Shown here: in pieces, positions 48,182-56,823 of the stretch
How the letters are laid out: each line of letters starts with the position of its first letter
Numbering within the stretch: position 1 is the stretch's first letter
Origin: Streptococcus sp. 29887
GTDB lineage: Bacteria; Bacillota; Bacilli; Lactobacillales; Streptococcaceae
Length of the DNA stretch: 64,000 nt
Direction: 5' to 3'
NCBI RefSeq assembly: GCF_032595075.1
Contig: NZ_CP118735.1
Location: 586,001-650,000, forward strand
Translations under genes and position numbers: made by a program
The notes under the pieces: generated by a model
Databases searched by the model: none
What the model saw: the letters and a program-made list of their open reading frames with translations, nothing else
What the model was told of the DNA's origin: nothing

Positions 48182-49384
48182 TTACTGATTTTGGGTTAAA
48201 GTGTAATCGTAAAGTTTGTTATGCGTTATGAGGTAATACATTGTCCGAATGAGACGATGTATGGAGGCAATCGTGTGTGGCTTTGTAGAAGTCGTTTGCG
48301 ATTGTCTTTTTCGTTTCTCATAAAAGTCGGCGATATGGCAAGGATTGGTGTGACTGGCTGAAGCGATATTATGGATACACTTGAACAGAATCTTTCTAGC
48401 GTAGGGATTGCCACGCTTGGTAATGTGTTCCTTAGCTAGGAAGTTACCAGATTCATAGTGTCTCAGGTCAATACCGATAAAGGCATTGATTTGATTGGCA
48501 GACTGAAAACGGCGAATATCTCCCAGTTCACCAATAATACTTGTTGCAGTAGTCTCAGCTATTCCAGGAATAGAGAGCAGAATGTCATATTCAGGTAATG
48601 GCTGAGCTAGTTCCACCATTTGGTCTAGGACAGTTTGTCTCTGTTCAGAAAGCCGAAGCAATTCTTTTCCATAGTAACGCACCTCTTCTAGTATTGGAGA
48701 GGTTTTCTTGACAGCACAATAAGATTGATTAGCTAGTGCTATCAGTTTCTCAGCTAAGTACGCCACACGCTTGTCCGAAATCCGTTTTGAGGTGGACTGA
48801 CGAATGCTCTCTGAGAGTTCGTCCTTGCTTAAATCAAGCACGAAGTCCTTGCAAGGAAAAGCTATGACCAGGTTCCAGTATTGTTCGCCAGATGGTGTTG
48901 ACAAGATATTTTCCAATTCAGTGAACGTGACCTGTAAGATCTTGTGTAGGCGGTTTTTAGCCCGAACAATGTCCTCGGTCAGATTCTGATAGAAACGACT
49001 GAGATCCCGCAAGTTTTGGTAGACTTCTTCTTGGACATAAGTGGGTTTACGATTCAGCACAAATTGAGATTGAGCCAGTTTTTCGGCGTCAATTTGATCT
49101 GTTTTCCGCACACGCAAGCTATCCAGTTGCTTCTTAGCTTCTAAGGGATTAAGCCGTATATAAGCATAGCCATGTTCATCCAGAAAAGCTTGAAGACGGC
49201 GAGAGTAGACACCTGTTGCTTCAAAGATGATTTCTGGCTTATGGACGGTTCTCAAATCGCCAAGTAGCCGAGCAAAGCCTAAGGCGTCATTGGACATGGT
49301 ATAGCCATGAACTTTCTCACCATTGACTAGAATGGCCACTTCTGAACTTGCCTTACTCACATCAATCCCAAAAACTGCACGCAT
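48182..49384 (-). CDS. IS110 family transposase (DEDD)
   Basis: A 400-residue IS110 recombinase. The RuvC-like N-terminal DEDD residues sit in FGIDVSKASSE (Asp), IIFEATGVYSR (Glu) and RKTDQIDAEKLA (Asp pair). The C-terminal domain shows LLSIPGIAETTATSIIGE and IGIDLRHYESGNFLAKEHIT, whose Ser is the recombination nucleophile. ATG 49384 (MRAVFGIDVSK) has AGAGGTAAT before it; the frame is open a further 47 codons into the non-coding end, which is probably fortuitous. No inverted repeats or target duplication are expected for this family, so element ends cannot be set exactly. Confidence 0.93.
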   Translation of the reverse strand: MRAVFGIDVSKASSEVAILVNGEKVHGYTMSNDALGFARLLGDLRTVHKPEIIFEATGVYSRRLQAFLDEHGYAYIRLNPLEAKKQLDSLRVRKTDQIDAEKLAQSQFVLNRKPTYVQEEVYQNLRDLSRFYQNLTEDIVRAKNRLHKILQVTFTELENILSTPSGEQYWNLVIAFPCKDFVLDLSKDELSESIRQSTSKRISDKRVAYLAEKLIALANQSYCAVKKTSPILEEVRYYGKELLRLSEQRQTVLDQMVELAQPLPEYDILLSIPGIAETTATSIIGELGDIRRFQSANQINAFIGIDLRHYESGNFLAKEHITKRGNPYARKILFKCIHNIASASHTNPCHIADFYEKRKRQSQTTSTKPHTIASIHRLIRTMYYLITHNKLYDYTLTQNQ

Positions 49385-49618
49385 GATATTACCTCTTTGT
49401 CTTGAATGATTCCTTGTTTTAGTGATGTCATTTTCAATACTCGACGTCTGGCGTCCCACATACTTTGATAACATTCTTTCTAAAACAGGTGCCTTGCCAG
49501 TTTTTGATGCGACGTCTAGCGTCAAAAGAGTTCTCGACTTAACAAGACACCTCTACTTTATCATAAAGAAAAAGTAGTGAGTACTCTCTCCCGTCGGAGA
49601 TTTCCTCACTACTAATCT
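49385..49618 (-). ncRNA. IS110 non-coding end, probable bridge RNA
   Basis: The 230 bases upstream of the transposase fit the long left end of IS110 elements, which in studied members encodes the bridge RNA. On the minus strand there is first a hairpin (49573-49613, AGTAGTGAG/CTCACTACT with an inner TCTCC/GGAGA), then two copies of GACGCYAGACGTC (49511-49523 and 49443-49455), each able to fold as GACG-loop-CGTC. Two similar stem-loops fit target- and donor-binding loops. Loop assignments are not made. Confidence 0.45.
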
Positions 49619-49622
49619 TAGT

Positions 49623-49937
49623 ATGTTTATGTTGTTTTTCTACGCTCTTGCGACACTCATACTAGGAACCGTTTGTTTTCAGATATTCAAAAATACGACG
49701 GAGTGGCTTCGTAATAATCAGTCACCAAGAGAAAGGTGTACTGCCAAGCTTGTTGCCAAACGGACCCATGTCTTTGGTAATGAAATGGCACGGACCAATT
49801 ATTATGTGACTTTCGAATGGGAAGGCAAACGGCAAGAGTTTCGTGTTCGCTCGGATGAATTTGCCCTCTTGGCTGAGGGCGACAGGGGAACCCTACATTT
49901 TCAGGGGACCCGATTCCTAGGCTTTAATCGGAGCTAG
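49623..49937 (+). CDS. DUF2500-like membrane protein
   Basis: A 104-residue protein with one N-terminal helix (~2-22) and a beta-rich outer domain: ERCTAKLVAKRTHVFGN, RTNYYVTFEWEGKRQEFRV and GDRGTLHFQGTRFLGF match DUF2500, of unknown function. No ribosome site is visible before ATG 49623 or 49629, because the IS110 end lies directly upstream; the gene may have lost its own promoter and translation start region. The protein itself looks complete. Confidence 0.75.
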   Translation: MFMLFFYALATLILGTVCFQIFKNTTEWLRNNQSPRERCTAKLVAKRTHVFGNEMARTNYYVTFEWEGKRQEFRVRSDEFALLAEGDRGTLHFQGTRFLGFNRS

Positions 49938-50055
49938 GGTTCCTTTTCTGTTTGAAATCCACAAAATAGTGTATAATAGCAGGAGTTTATCAGTCAAAAA
50001 TCTTGGTCGATCAAACCAGTCAGGCTGATAGAAATACCCTTGGAGAAAGTTGAAC

Positions 50056-50601
50056 ATGTCACTAGAAAAACGTATTGAAGAAATGTATAAGGACCACGAG
50101 GTCAAGCCCTATATCTCCCCAGAACGCGACCTAGCGACCTGGCTCTTAGAAGCCAAGCCAGTGCCCAAACGCAATATGGTTCGTCTGGAAGAAGGCATTT
50201 TGCCAGGTGATATTATTTTGCTATGGCGGATTAGCCTAGGTTCTTTTGAAACGACGACGCCCTACTCCAAGTACTTTGAGTACATGTATGGTATCAACGG
50301 TCCTGCTCACATGGAGCAGTTGATCGTAGACGGTTATGCCTATGTGGAATCAGCCTTTGATTCCCTAGACCATATCACCTCGACTGCTAAGAAAAATATC
50401 CTCAAAGCAGAAGGAGTGACAGGTCTGTCCAAGATGAAGGCAGCAGACCTGGACACTGCCCTCAAGGACAACTTGACAGAAGAAAAACTGGCACCTTACT
50501 TTACCGTCAGAGGTTATGCTTTGACGGAAAAAGGTAGAGCTGCTCTCGATAATCACCCAGAAGTGCTTGCAAAACACCCAATGAAGAAGATGTACAAATA
50601 A
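50056..50601 (+). CDS. Conserved hypothetical protein with SAP-like C-terminus
   Basis: A 181-residue soluble protein I cannot name. The middle is rich in aromatic residues (DIILLWRISLGSFETTTPYS, YFEYMYGINGPAHME). The C-terminal ~60 residues (GVTGLSKMKAADLDTALKDN, FTVRGYALTEKGRAALDNH) resemble HeH/SAP-like helical domains found in phage and Firmicute proteins. GGAGAAAG stands 7 bases before ATG 50056. TATAAT at 49973-49978 is a likely -10. A terminator follows. Confidence 0.65.
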   Translation: MSLEKRIEEMYKDHEVKPYISPERDLATWLLEAKPVPKRNMVRLEEGILPGDIILLWRISLGSFETTTPYSKYFEYMYGINGPAHMEQLIVDGYAYVESAFDSLDHITSTAKKNILKAEGVTGLSKMKAADLDTALKDNLTEEKLAPYFTVRGYALTEKGRAALDNHPEVLAKHPMKKMYK

Positions 50602-50622
50602 AAATAGAAAAGATTTTTGAAC

Positions 50623-50667
50623 GGCACCCAAAAGTTAGAAACATTCTAGCTTTTTGGGTGTTTTTAT
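50623..50667 (+). terminator. Terminator after the SAP-like gene
   Basis: CACCCAAAA-GTTAGAA, loop, TTCTAGC-TTTTTGGGTG and T5. Confidence 0.85.
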
Positions 50668-50688
50668 TTGCTAATATGTCTATTTCCC

Positions 50689-50717
50689 TTGACAGAAAAC
50701 GCTATCAATGATATTCT
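50689..50717 (+). promoter_or_regulatory. Promoter of the LacI-type regulator
   Basis: TTGACA, 17-base spacer, TATTCT. Confidence 0.8.
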
Positions 50718-50728
50718 AGTGTAAATTA

Positions 50729-50742
50729 TTGAAACGTTTCAA
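50729..50742 (+). promoter_or_regulatory. LacI-type operator, perfect palindrome
   Basis: TTGAAACGTTTCAA, centred on CG as in LacI/GalR operators, begins about 5 bases after the predicted transcript start. Most likely the regulator's own operator. Confidence 0.75.
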
Positions 50743-50758
50743 AAGAAAGGGGTAAACC

Positions 50759-51745
50759 ATGGAAGAGCAAAAATCAATCACCATGAAAGACGTTGCGCGG
50801 GTTGCTGGTGTAAGCGTTGGAACTGTATCAAGAGTTATCAACAATGAGCCAGGTATTAAGGAAAGTACGCTTGAAAAAGTCAATGCAGCCATTAAGGAAT
50901 TAAATTACATCCCAGATGTTTACGCCCGTGGCATGAAGAAGAACAAGACCGAAACCATTGCCTTGATTATTCCGACAGTTTGGCATCCTTTTTTTGGAGA
51001 ATTTGCCTATCATGTTGAAGTTGAACTGAGTAAGAAAAATTACAAGTTGCTCCTTTGCAATATTTCTGGTCCAAAAAGGGAACTGGATTATCTGACTATG
51101 CTGCAACAAAATAAGGTGGACGGCATTATCGCCATCACCTACAGTCCCATTGATGATTACCTATCGTCCAATATTCCTTTTGTGAGTATCGACCGCACCT
51201 ATGAAAATAAGGCTATTCCCTGTGTCAGTTCGGACAACCAAGCAGGAGCAGAGCTAGCGGCGGACATCTTGATTGCAAAAGGTGGTAGCCATTTTGCCTT
51301 TATTGGTGGGCACAATAAAACCATCAACGAAACCAAGAAGCGCAGAATCTATTTTGAAAAACGAATAGTAGAAGCTGGTTTTCCTTGTCAAGTCTTGGAT
51401 TTGGAAGAACCCTATGATGATTTTGTTGGAACAGTAGAGAAATTTTTGATTGCCAACCCGCAAATTGATGCCATTTTTACCATCAATGATTTTGTGGCTC
51501 TCGACACCCTCTCTATTTTGGAAAAATTGGGTAAACGGGTTCCAGAAGATGTGCAGGTCATTGGCTATGACGGTATTCAGTTAGCAAGTGAACGCTCTCT
51601 AGAACTTTCCACCATCCGTCAACCTTTAGAGGCTATGGCCCAAGAAGCAGTGGCTTGTTTAGTCGACATTATTGAGAAAAGGGAGCGTCCTCTCCAAGTC
51701 ACATTACCAATTTCTTATCTAGAAGGAAAAACGACAAAAAATTGA
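50759..51745 (+). CDS. LacI/GalR family transcriptional regulator
   Basis: A 328-residue repressor: DNA-binding helix-turn-helix and hinge (MKDVARVAGVSVGTVSRVINN, ~9-30; NYIPDVYARGMKK) and a periplasmic-binding-protein-like effector domain (IPTVWHPFFGEFAYHVE, FVSIDRTY, GYDGIQLASERSLELSTI). No sugar transport or catabolic gene is beside it, so effector and targets are unknown; it is not CcpA by sequence. The perfect palindrome just downstream of its promoter indicates autorepression. AAAGGGG lies 8 bases before the ATG. Confidence 0.9.
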   Translation: MEEQKSITMKDVARVAGVSVGTVSRVINNEPGIKESTLEKVNAAIKELNYIPDVYARGMKKNKTETIALIIPTVWHPFFGEFAYHVEVELSKKNYKLLLCNISGPKRELDYLTMLQQNKVDGIIAITYSPIDDYLSSNIPFVSIDRTYENKAIPCVSSDNQAGAELAADILIAKGGSHFAFIGGHNKTINETKKRRIYFEKRIVEAGFPCQVLDLEEPYDDFVGTVEKFLIANPQIDAIFTINDFVALDTLSILEKLGKRVPEDVQVIGYDGIQLASERSLELSTIRQPLEAMAQEAVACLVDIIEKRERPLQVTLPISYLEGKTTKN

Positions 51746-51835
51746 AAATAGTGGTTTGACCTCGACCTTCTATGTAGAAGGTAAGCGGGCAATTAAATAA
51801 CATTGTCCCCCCTAAAATATTCTTTCACTCCAAGA

Positions 51836-51863
51836 GAAGTCCTGTGAATGCAGGGCTTTTTCT
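51836..51863 (+). terminator. Terminator of the LacI-type gene
   Basis: GTCCTG, TGAATG, CAGGGC and T5. Confidence 0.65.
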
Positions 51864-51922
51864 GATATGAAAAATATTCTCAATTATGATAAAATAAAGA
51901 GATTGAGAAAGTTGAGGATTTT

Positions 51923-54268
51923 ATGGCAAAAACTAGTAAAAAAGGAAAGGCGACCCGCAGGCCGACCAAGGCAGAACAGGCCCAGCAAGATAAGGTAAAA
52001 AATGTCACATTACGAGTGGCTGGTATACTTTTTGTCCTCTTCGCTGCTATTCGCTTGGGAGCATTTGGGGTAACGAGTTATAATTTACTGCGCTTACTGT
52101 TTGGAAGTGTGACCTACCTAGTTTTGGTAGGTGCCCTTATTTTCCTCTTTGCGCCGGCACGTATTCGCAGTCGCAAAGGGACTATATCGGGGTTCTGTTT
52201 TCTTCTTATCGGACTTCTAATCGAATTTCAGGCTTATTTGGATCTAGGTTATAAAGGAAGTGACTTATTCAACCAGACCTTCAAACTTATCGTGAGGGAT
52301 TTATCAAAGTTTCAGGTGACCAACTTTGCTGGAGGTGGCTTACTGGGCAGTGTCTTTTATTGGCCGGTGTCCGTCCTCTTTTCCAATGCCGGTGCCTTCT
52401 TCATCGGTTTCTTGGTCTTGGCCTTTGGGATTTTTAAGTTAGGTCCATGGTCTGTCTATGATGTGGCGGATGGCTTGTCACTGGCTAAGGATAAGTTGGC
52501 TGAGGGGCAGGCAAAAAGGGCAGAGCTTCGTGAGATTAAGCGGGCTGAACGAGAAGAAAAACGTCAGCTAGAATTGGCTCGTCTTGTGGAAGAACGACTT
52601 CAATTAGAGGAAACGGAAAACACTCAGACCATTGAGTTAGATGATAGACGGATTGACTTGGAAACTGGTGAAATCCTGGAAGAACAAACTTTCCAAGTTC
52701 CTATTATCTCTGGCTATGACCATCAGGTAGAAGATGAATTTCCGGTTATGCTGGTGGAGGATGAGGAGGAAATTTCCCCTCAGAGCCAGCCTATTGCTGA
52801 AGATGATGGTCAAGATATTCAGATTGATTTCAAACCCAAGAAGAATTTGGTTTACAAACTGCCGTCCATTGACCTATTTGCACCTGTCAAGTCTAAAGGA
52901 CAAGGGAATGAGAAAAAGATTGTTCGGCAAAATATCAAGGTTTTGGAAGATACTTTTGCGAGCTTTGGTATAAAGGTAGTGGTTGAGCGTGCGGAGATCG
53001 GTCCATCCGTAACCCGTTATGAATTAAAACCGGCTGTCGGTGTGCGGGTCAATCGGATTTCCAATCTGGCAGATGATTTGGCTTTGGCACTGGCTGCTAA
53101 GGATGTCCGGATTGAAGCACCCATTCCTGGTAAATCCTTGGTTGGTATCGAAGTGCCAAACTCAGAAGTGGCCATGGTTCCTTTCCGAGAACTTTGGGAA
53201 CAATCCAAGACAGATGCTAGCAAGCTCTTAGAAATTCCACTTGGTAAGGCAGTCAATGGCACAGTCCGTTCTTTTGATTTGACCAAAATGCCCCATCTCT
53301 TGGTTGCTGGTTCAACTGGTTCAGGGAAATCCGTTGCAGTTAATGGTATTATCTCTTCTATTTTGATGAAGGCAGGACCTGACCAAGTCAAATTCATGAT
53401 GATTGACCCTAAAATGGTTGAATTGTCCGTCTATAATGACATCCCTCATTTGCTCATTCCAGTAGTGACCAATCCGCGCAAGGCAGCTCGGGCCTTGCAA
53501 AAAGTTGTGGACGAAATGGAAAAACGCTACGAACTATTTAGTCATATCGGTGTGCGTAATTTGGAAGGTTACAATGCCAAGGTAGAAGAGTTTAACAGTC
53601 GTTCAGAAGAAAAACAAATTCCACTTCCCCTCATTGTCGTCATTGTCGATGAGTTGGCAGACTTGATGATGGTAGCCAGCAAGGAAGTGGAAGATGCCAT
53701 TATTCGTTTGGGGCAAAAGGCGCGTGCAGCAGGTATTCACATGATTTTGGCCACCCAACGTCCGTCTGTTGATGTTATTTCTGGTTTAATTAAGGCTAAT
53801 GTTCCATCTCGAGTTGCCTTTGCGGTGGCATCTGGCACCGATTCACGGACCATTTTGGGAGAAAATGGAGCGGAGAAATTGCTAGGTCGTGGAGATATGC
53901 TCTTCCATCCTATTGGAGAGTCTGCACCCGTTCGATTACAAGGTTCCTTTATTTCCGATGACGACGTTGAGCGAATTGTCAACTTTGTCAAGGAACAAGC
54001 AGAAGCAGAATATGACGAAACCTTTGATCCTGGTGAAGTGGCAGAGGGGGATGGCGAGGCTGGCTTTGGTGATGAGGGGGGAGATCCACTCTTCAATGAA
54101 GCGCGTGCCTTGGTAGTGGAAACACAGAAAGCCAGTGCCTCTATGATCCAACGACGCTTGTCTGTCGGCTTTAACCGAGCAACTAGACTGATGGAAGAAT
54201 TGGAAGCAGCAGGAGTGATTGGTCCAGCAGAAGGCACCAAACCCAGAAAGGTATTGGAAACGCAGTAA
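51923..54268 (+). CDS. ftsK: DNA translocase FtsK/SpoIIIE
   Basis: Septal DNA pump that clears chromosome ends at division, 781 residues. Four or so N-terminal membrane helices (~28-190), a charged linker (~195-330), then the RecA-like motor with Walker [14 protein letters not shown] (~462) and Walker [13 protein letters not shown] (~573), and a C-terminal gamma winged helix ([21 protein letters not shown]) that reads KOPS-type signals. Its stop codon overlaps the next ATG by one base (TAATG). Confidence 0.95.
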   Translation: MAKTSKKGKATRRPTKAEQAQQDKVKNVTLRVAGILFVLFAAIRLGAFGVTSYNLLRLLFGSVTYLVLVGALIFLFAPARIRSRKGTISGFCFLLIGLLIEFQAYLDLGYKGSDLFNQTFKLIVRDLSKFQVTNFAGGGLLGSVFYWPVSVLFSNAGAFFIGFLVLAFGIFKLGPWSVYDVADGLSLAKDKLAEGQAKRAELREIKRAEREEKRQLELARLVEERLQLEETENTQTIELDDRRIDLETGEILEEQTFQVPIISGYDHQVEDEFPVMLVEDEEEISPQSQPIAEDDGQDIQIDFKPKKNLVYKLPSIDLFAPVKSKGQGNEKKIVRQNIKVLEDTFASFGIKVVVERAEIGPSVTRYELKPAVGVRVNRISNLADDLALALAAKDVRIEAPIPGKSLVGIEVPNSEVAMVPFRELWEQSKTDASKLLEIPLGKAVNGTVRSFDLTKMPHLLVAGSTGSGKSVAVNGIISSILMKAGPDQVKFMMIDPKMVELSVYNDIPHLLIPVVTNPRKAARALQKVVDEMEKRYELFSHIGVRNLEGYNAKVEEFNSRSEEKQIPLPLIVVIVDELADLMMVASKEVEDAIIRLGQKARAAGIHMILATQRPSVDVISGLIKANVPSRVAFAVASGTDSRTILGENGAEKLLGRGDMLFHPIGESAPVRLQGSFISDDDVERIVNFVKEQAEAEYDETFDPGEVAEGDGEAGFGDEGGDPLFNEARALVVETQKASASMIQRRLSVGFNRATRLMEELEAAGVIGPAEGTKPRKVLETQ

Positions 54269-54654
54269 TGAAATTTGAAGCAGTCCACCATATTGCTATT
54301 ATTGGTAGCCATTATGAACGAACACGAGAGTTCTATGTTGAAAAATTAGGCTTTGAGCAGCTGGATGAACATATCAGACCAGAAAAAAATGACATTCTTT
54401 TCAATGTCAAAAAAGGAAATATGGTCTTGGAAATTTTCATCAAGCCGGATGCACCTATTCGTCCAGCCATGCCCAATCCAGAACACACTGGGCTTCGCCA
54501 TCTTGCATTTAAAGTGGCAGATGTGGAAGCTTCTCTGAAAGAATTTGACCGTTTAGGTATTCGGCATGAACCTATCCGGACAGATGATTTTGACGGGAAG
54601 AAGATGGCCTTCTTCTTTGATCCAGATGGCCTCCCCTTAGAAATTCATGAATAA
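54268..54654 (+). CDS. VOC family (glyoxalase-like) protein
   Basis: A 128-residue VOC-fold protein: HHIAIIGSHYERTREFYVEKLGF at the start, LEIFIKP, GLRHLAFKVADVEAS (His ligand, ~75) and FFFDPDGLPLEIHE at the end (Glu ligand). Similar to SMU1112c/YaeR-type proteins; the reaction is unknown. Coupled to ftsK by a one-base TAATG overlap. Distinct from the gloA product at 6832-7215. Confidence 0.87.
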   Translation: MKFEAVHHIAIIGSHYERTREFYVEKLGFEQLDEHIRPEKNDILFNVKKGNMVLEIFIKPDAPIRPAMPNPEHTGLRHLAFKVADVEASLKEFDRLGIRHEPIRTDDFDGKKMAFFFDPDGLPLEIHE

Positions 54655-54656
54655 AA

Positions 54657-54693
54657 AGAGCCCCTTGTAACAGCTAGCTACAGGGGGCTTTGT
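54657..54693. terminator. Bidirectional terminator
   Basis: AGAGCCCC-TTGTA, loop, TACA-GGGGGCTTTGTT between convergent genes. Confidence 0.75.
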
Positions 54694-54694
54694 T

Positions 54695-55063
54695 CTAGGA
54701 TTTGAGTGTCAATACAGCAATGACCAAGGCCAAATACATAAAGAAGGTCAGGATAAAGCTAGCTCTCCAAAATACTTTGAAAAAACGCTTATAGGAGAAT
54801 TCCTTTTTCTTAAAGAGGAAGAAGGCGCACAATCCCATGGATAGTAGGGAAAGGGCTAGGAGCAGGTGTGGGAGTAGACTGCTATAGTAAATCCTGTCCG
54901 AGATAAGATAAAATTCCAGGCCATAAAGTGGAAAGGCAATATCAGCAAAGTTTCGCCCGTATTTGTGCAGCTTAAAAAACTTGACGGCAATAATGGAAAT
55001 TGCCAAGGTCAGAAAGATGAACAGAACTGCAATGATTTTTATAAAGAGGATTGATTCAAACAT
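54695..55063 (-). CDS. DUF3397-like membrane protein
   Basis: A 122-residue protein with four transmembrane helices (~6-27, ~43-58, ~63-83, ~97-118) separated by short basic loops (FKLHKYGRN, KKKEFSYKRFFK). The layout fits DUF3397, a family of unknown role in Lactobacillales. It is read alone on the minus strand; the start codon is ~45 bases from the plus-strand rplK promoter. Confidence 0.7.
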   Translation of the reverse strand: MFESILFIKIIAVLFIFLTLAISIIAVKFFKLHKYGRNFADIAFPLYGLEFYLISDRIYYSSLLPHLLLALSLLSMGLCAFFLFKKKEFSYKRFFKVFWRASFILTFFMYLALVIAVLTLKS

Positions 55064-55106
55064 ACTTTCATTCTATAAAAAATGTGAAGAAAAGTAAACA
55101 TAAAGC

Positions 55107-55134
55107 TTGCATTTCTTTTAAAATCATGTATAAT
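55107..55134 (+). promoter_or_regulatory. Promoter of rplK-rplA
   Basis: TTGCAT, 16-base spacer, TATAAT. Confidence 0.7.
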
Positions 55135-55159
55135 GAAAAGGTATGTGTAAAACGCATAT

Positions 55160-55200
55160 TTGTGGGAGGTAAAAATCTGTAATTACCGCCAAAACCACAA
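55160..55200 (+). promoter_or_regulatory. Probable ribosomal protein L1 binding site in the rplK leader
   Basis: TTGTGG pairs with CCACAA and an inner GGTAA with TTACC, leaving purine-rich internal loops. The motif GTGGGAGGTAAAAATC recurs as GTGGGAGATGAAAATC upstream of rplA. L1 represses its own operon by such leader sites in other bacteria. Confidence 0.6.
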
Positions 55201-55216
55201 TAGGAGGATTTTTAAG

Positions 55217-55642
55217 ATGGCTAAGAAAGTCGAAAAACTTGTAAAACTTCAGATCCCTGCTGGTAAAGCTACTCCAGCTCCACCAGTCGGACCAGCACTT
55301 GGTCAAGCAGGTATCAACATCATGGGATTCACTAAGGAATTTAACGCTCGTACAGCTGACCAAGCTGGTATGATCATTCCAGTTGTAATCTCTGTATATG
55401 AAGATAAATCATTTGATTTCATCTGTAAGACACCACCAGCTGCTGTTCTTTTGAAAAAAGCTGCAGGTGTTGAAAAAGGTTCAGGTACACCTAACAAAAC
55501 GAAAGTTGCTTCAGTAACTCGTGCACAAGTACAAGAAATTGCTGAAACAAAAATGCCAGATTTGAACGCTGCTAGCTTGGAAGCTGCAATGCGTATGATC
55601 GAAGGTACTGCTCGTTCTATGGGCTTCACTGTTACTGACTAA
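55217..55642 (+). CDS. rplK: 50S ribosomal protein L11
   Basis: A 141-residue component of the GTPase-associated centre of the ribosome. [21 protein letters not shown] is the N-terminal signature and [24 protein letters not shown] the rRNA-binding C-terminal domain. TAGGAGGA precedes ATG 55217; the frame is open to 55160 in the leader. Codon use is strongly biased, as for ribosomal genes. First gene of rplK-rplA. Confidence 0.97.
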   Translation: MAKKVEKLVKLQIPAGKATPAPPVGPALGQAGINIMGFTKEFNARTADQAGMIIPVVISVYEDKSFDFICKTPPAAVLLKKAAGVEKGSGTPNKTKVASVTRAQVQEIAETKMPDLNAASLEAAMRMIEGTARSMGFTVTD

Positions 55643-55690
55643 TCAGTAGCAAACCCAAGACCCGCATATCCTCATCGCTTCGATAGGTGA

Positions 55691-55720
55691 CGTGGGAGAT
55701 GAAAATCGATATGACCACAT
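55691..55720 (+). promoter_or_regulatory. Second probable L1 binding site, between rplK and rplA
   Basis: GTGGGAG (55692-55698) and CCAC (55715-55718) repeat the scheme of the site at 55160-55200. Confidence 0.5.
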
Positions 55721-55736
55721 TACAAGGAGAATAAAA

Positions 55737-56426
55737 ATGGCTAAAAAAAGCAAAAACTTACGTGCTGCTCTTGAGAAAATCGACAGCACAAAACTTTACA
55801 GCGTAGAAGAAGCTGTTGCACTTGCAAAAGAAACTAACTTCGCTAAATTTGATGCGTCAGTTGAAGTTGCTTACAACTTGAACATCGACGTTCGTAAAGC
55901 AGACCAACAAATCCGTGGTGCAATGGTGTTGCCAAACGGTACTGGTAAAACTGCTCGCGTTCTTGTTTTCGCGCGTGGTGCGAAAGCAGAAGAAGCAAAA
56001 GCTGCTGGTGCAGACTTTGTTGGTGAAGATGACTTGGTTGCTAAAATCAACGGTGGTTGGTTGGACTTCGACGTTGTTATCGCAACTCCAGATATGATGG
56101 CAGTTGTTGGACGTCTTGGTCGTGTACTTGGTCCACGTAACTTGATGCCAAACCCTAAAACTGGTACAGTAACAATGGATGTTGCTAAAGCAGTTGAAGA
56201 GTCTAAAGGTGGTAAAATCACTTACCGTGCTGACAAAGCAGGTATCGTACAAGCTCTTATCGGTAAAGTATCATTTGATGCTGACAAACTTGTTGAAAAC
56301 TTCAAAGCTTTCAACGAAGTAATGGTTAAAGCAAAACCAGCTACAGCTAAAGGTACTTACATGACTTCAGTATCTATCACTACAACACAAGGTGTTGGTA
56401 TTAAAGTAGATCCAAACTCACTTTAA
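55737..56426 (+). CDS. rplA: 50S ribosomal protein L1
   Basis: L1-stalk protein and translational repressor of its own operon, 229 residues. Landmarks are [15 protein letters not shown] at the start, [17 protein letters not shown] (~72), [21 protein letters not shown] (~122) and the [15 protein letters not shown] end. ACAAGGAGAA precedes ATG 55737; the in-frame extension to 55692 is the leader site. Followed by a terminator. Confidence 0.97.
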   Translation: MAKKSKNLRAALEKIDSTKLYSVEEAVALAKETNFAKFDASVEVAYNLNIDVRKADQQIRGAMVLPNGTGKTARVLVFARGAKAEEAKAAGADFVGEDDLVAKINGGWLDFDVVIATPDMMAVVGRLGRVLGPRNLMPNPKTGTVTMDVAKAVEESKGGKITYRADKAGIVQALIGKVSFDADKLVENFKAFNEVMVKAKPATAKGTYMTSVSITTTQGVGIKVDPNSL

Positions 56427-56431
56427 TCAAT

Positions 56432-56460
56432 AAAAAGATTGTCTTAGGGCAGTCTTTTTT
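56432..56460 (+). terminator. Terminator of rplK-rplA
   Basis: AAAAAGA-TTG, loop, CAG-TCTTTTTT. Confidence 0.75.
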
Positions 56461-56466
56461 GATATA

Positions 56467-56495
56467 TTGACAGAGGTTTGAAAAAGGGTTATACT
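56467..56495 (+). promoter_or_regulatory. Promoter of the tandem immunity-like genes
   Basis: TTGACA, 17-base spacer, TATACT: a near-consensus promoter. Confidence 0.85.
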
Positions 56496-56526
56496 GATAT
56501 AAAAAACAAGGATATAGGAGTTTCGT

Positions 56527-56814
56527 ATGAAAAAAGCTAATCGTGAAGAATTTTATTCCCATTTATCTGCCCTTTATCAGTTGGCTCCGGAAGCTATTTC
56601 ACCGGTCTTGCGTGAGAAAGTAGTTGAATTTGCTCAGAAGCTCGACCAGTCAGATAATCTTTATTTGTTGGCGAGTCAGCTTTCGGTATATGTGAATAGG
56701 GAATTACTTGAGCAGGCTGGAAAAGCACCAAAGGAGCTGCTTGATTTAGCTTCTTATATCCAGGAACTGCAGGTCAGCCATAGTCGGTATATGGCCCGAT
56801 TAGATAATTTATAG
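56527..56814 (+). CDS. Bacteriocin-immunity-like protein, copy 1
   Basis: A 95-residue all-helical protein. Its first 49 residues are identical to those of the next gene; after LYLLA the two diverge (SQLSVYVNRELLEQAG here). Size and four-helix pattern fit the enterocin-A-immunity type of class II bacteriocin immunity proteins, whose C-terminal half sets specificity in studied cases; family membership is judged by eye. TAGGAGTTTCGT before the ATG is duplicated too. No bacteriocin gene is nearby. First of three co-transcribed genes. Confidence 0.6.
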   Translation: MKKANREEFYSHLSALYQLAPEAISPVLREKVVEFAQKLDQSDNLYLLASQLSVYVNRELLEQAGKAPKELLDLASYIQELQVSHSRYMARLDNL

Positions 56815-56823
56815 GAGTTTCGT

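Noticed and set aside
49385..49525. 47-codon N-terminal extension of the IS110 transposase
   Set aside because: IS110 proteins start at the GIDVSK domain; ATG 49384 has a ribosome site and the upstream stretch is structured non-coding DNA.
53737..54312. 191-codon ORF antisense to ftsK
   Set aside because: Ser/Pro-rich composition typical of an antisense shadow; no start signals.
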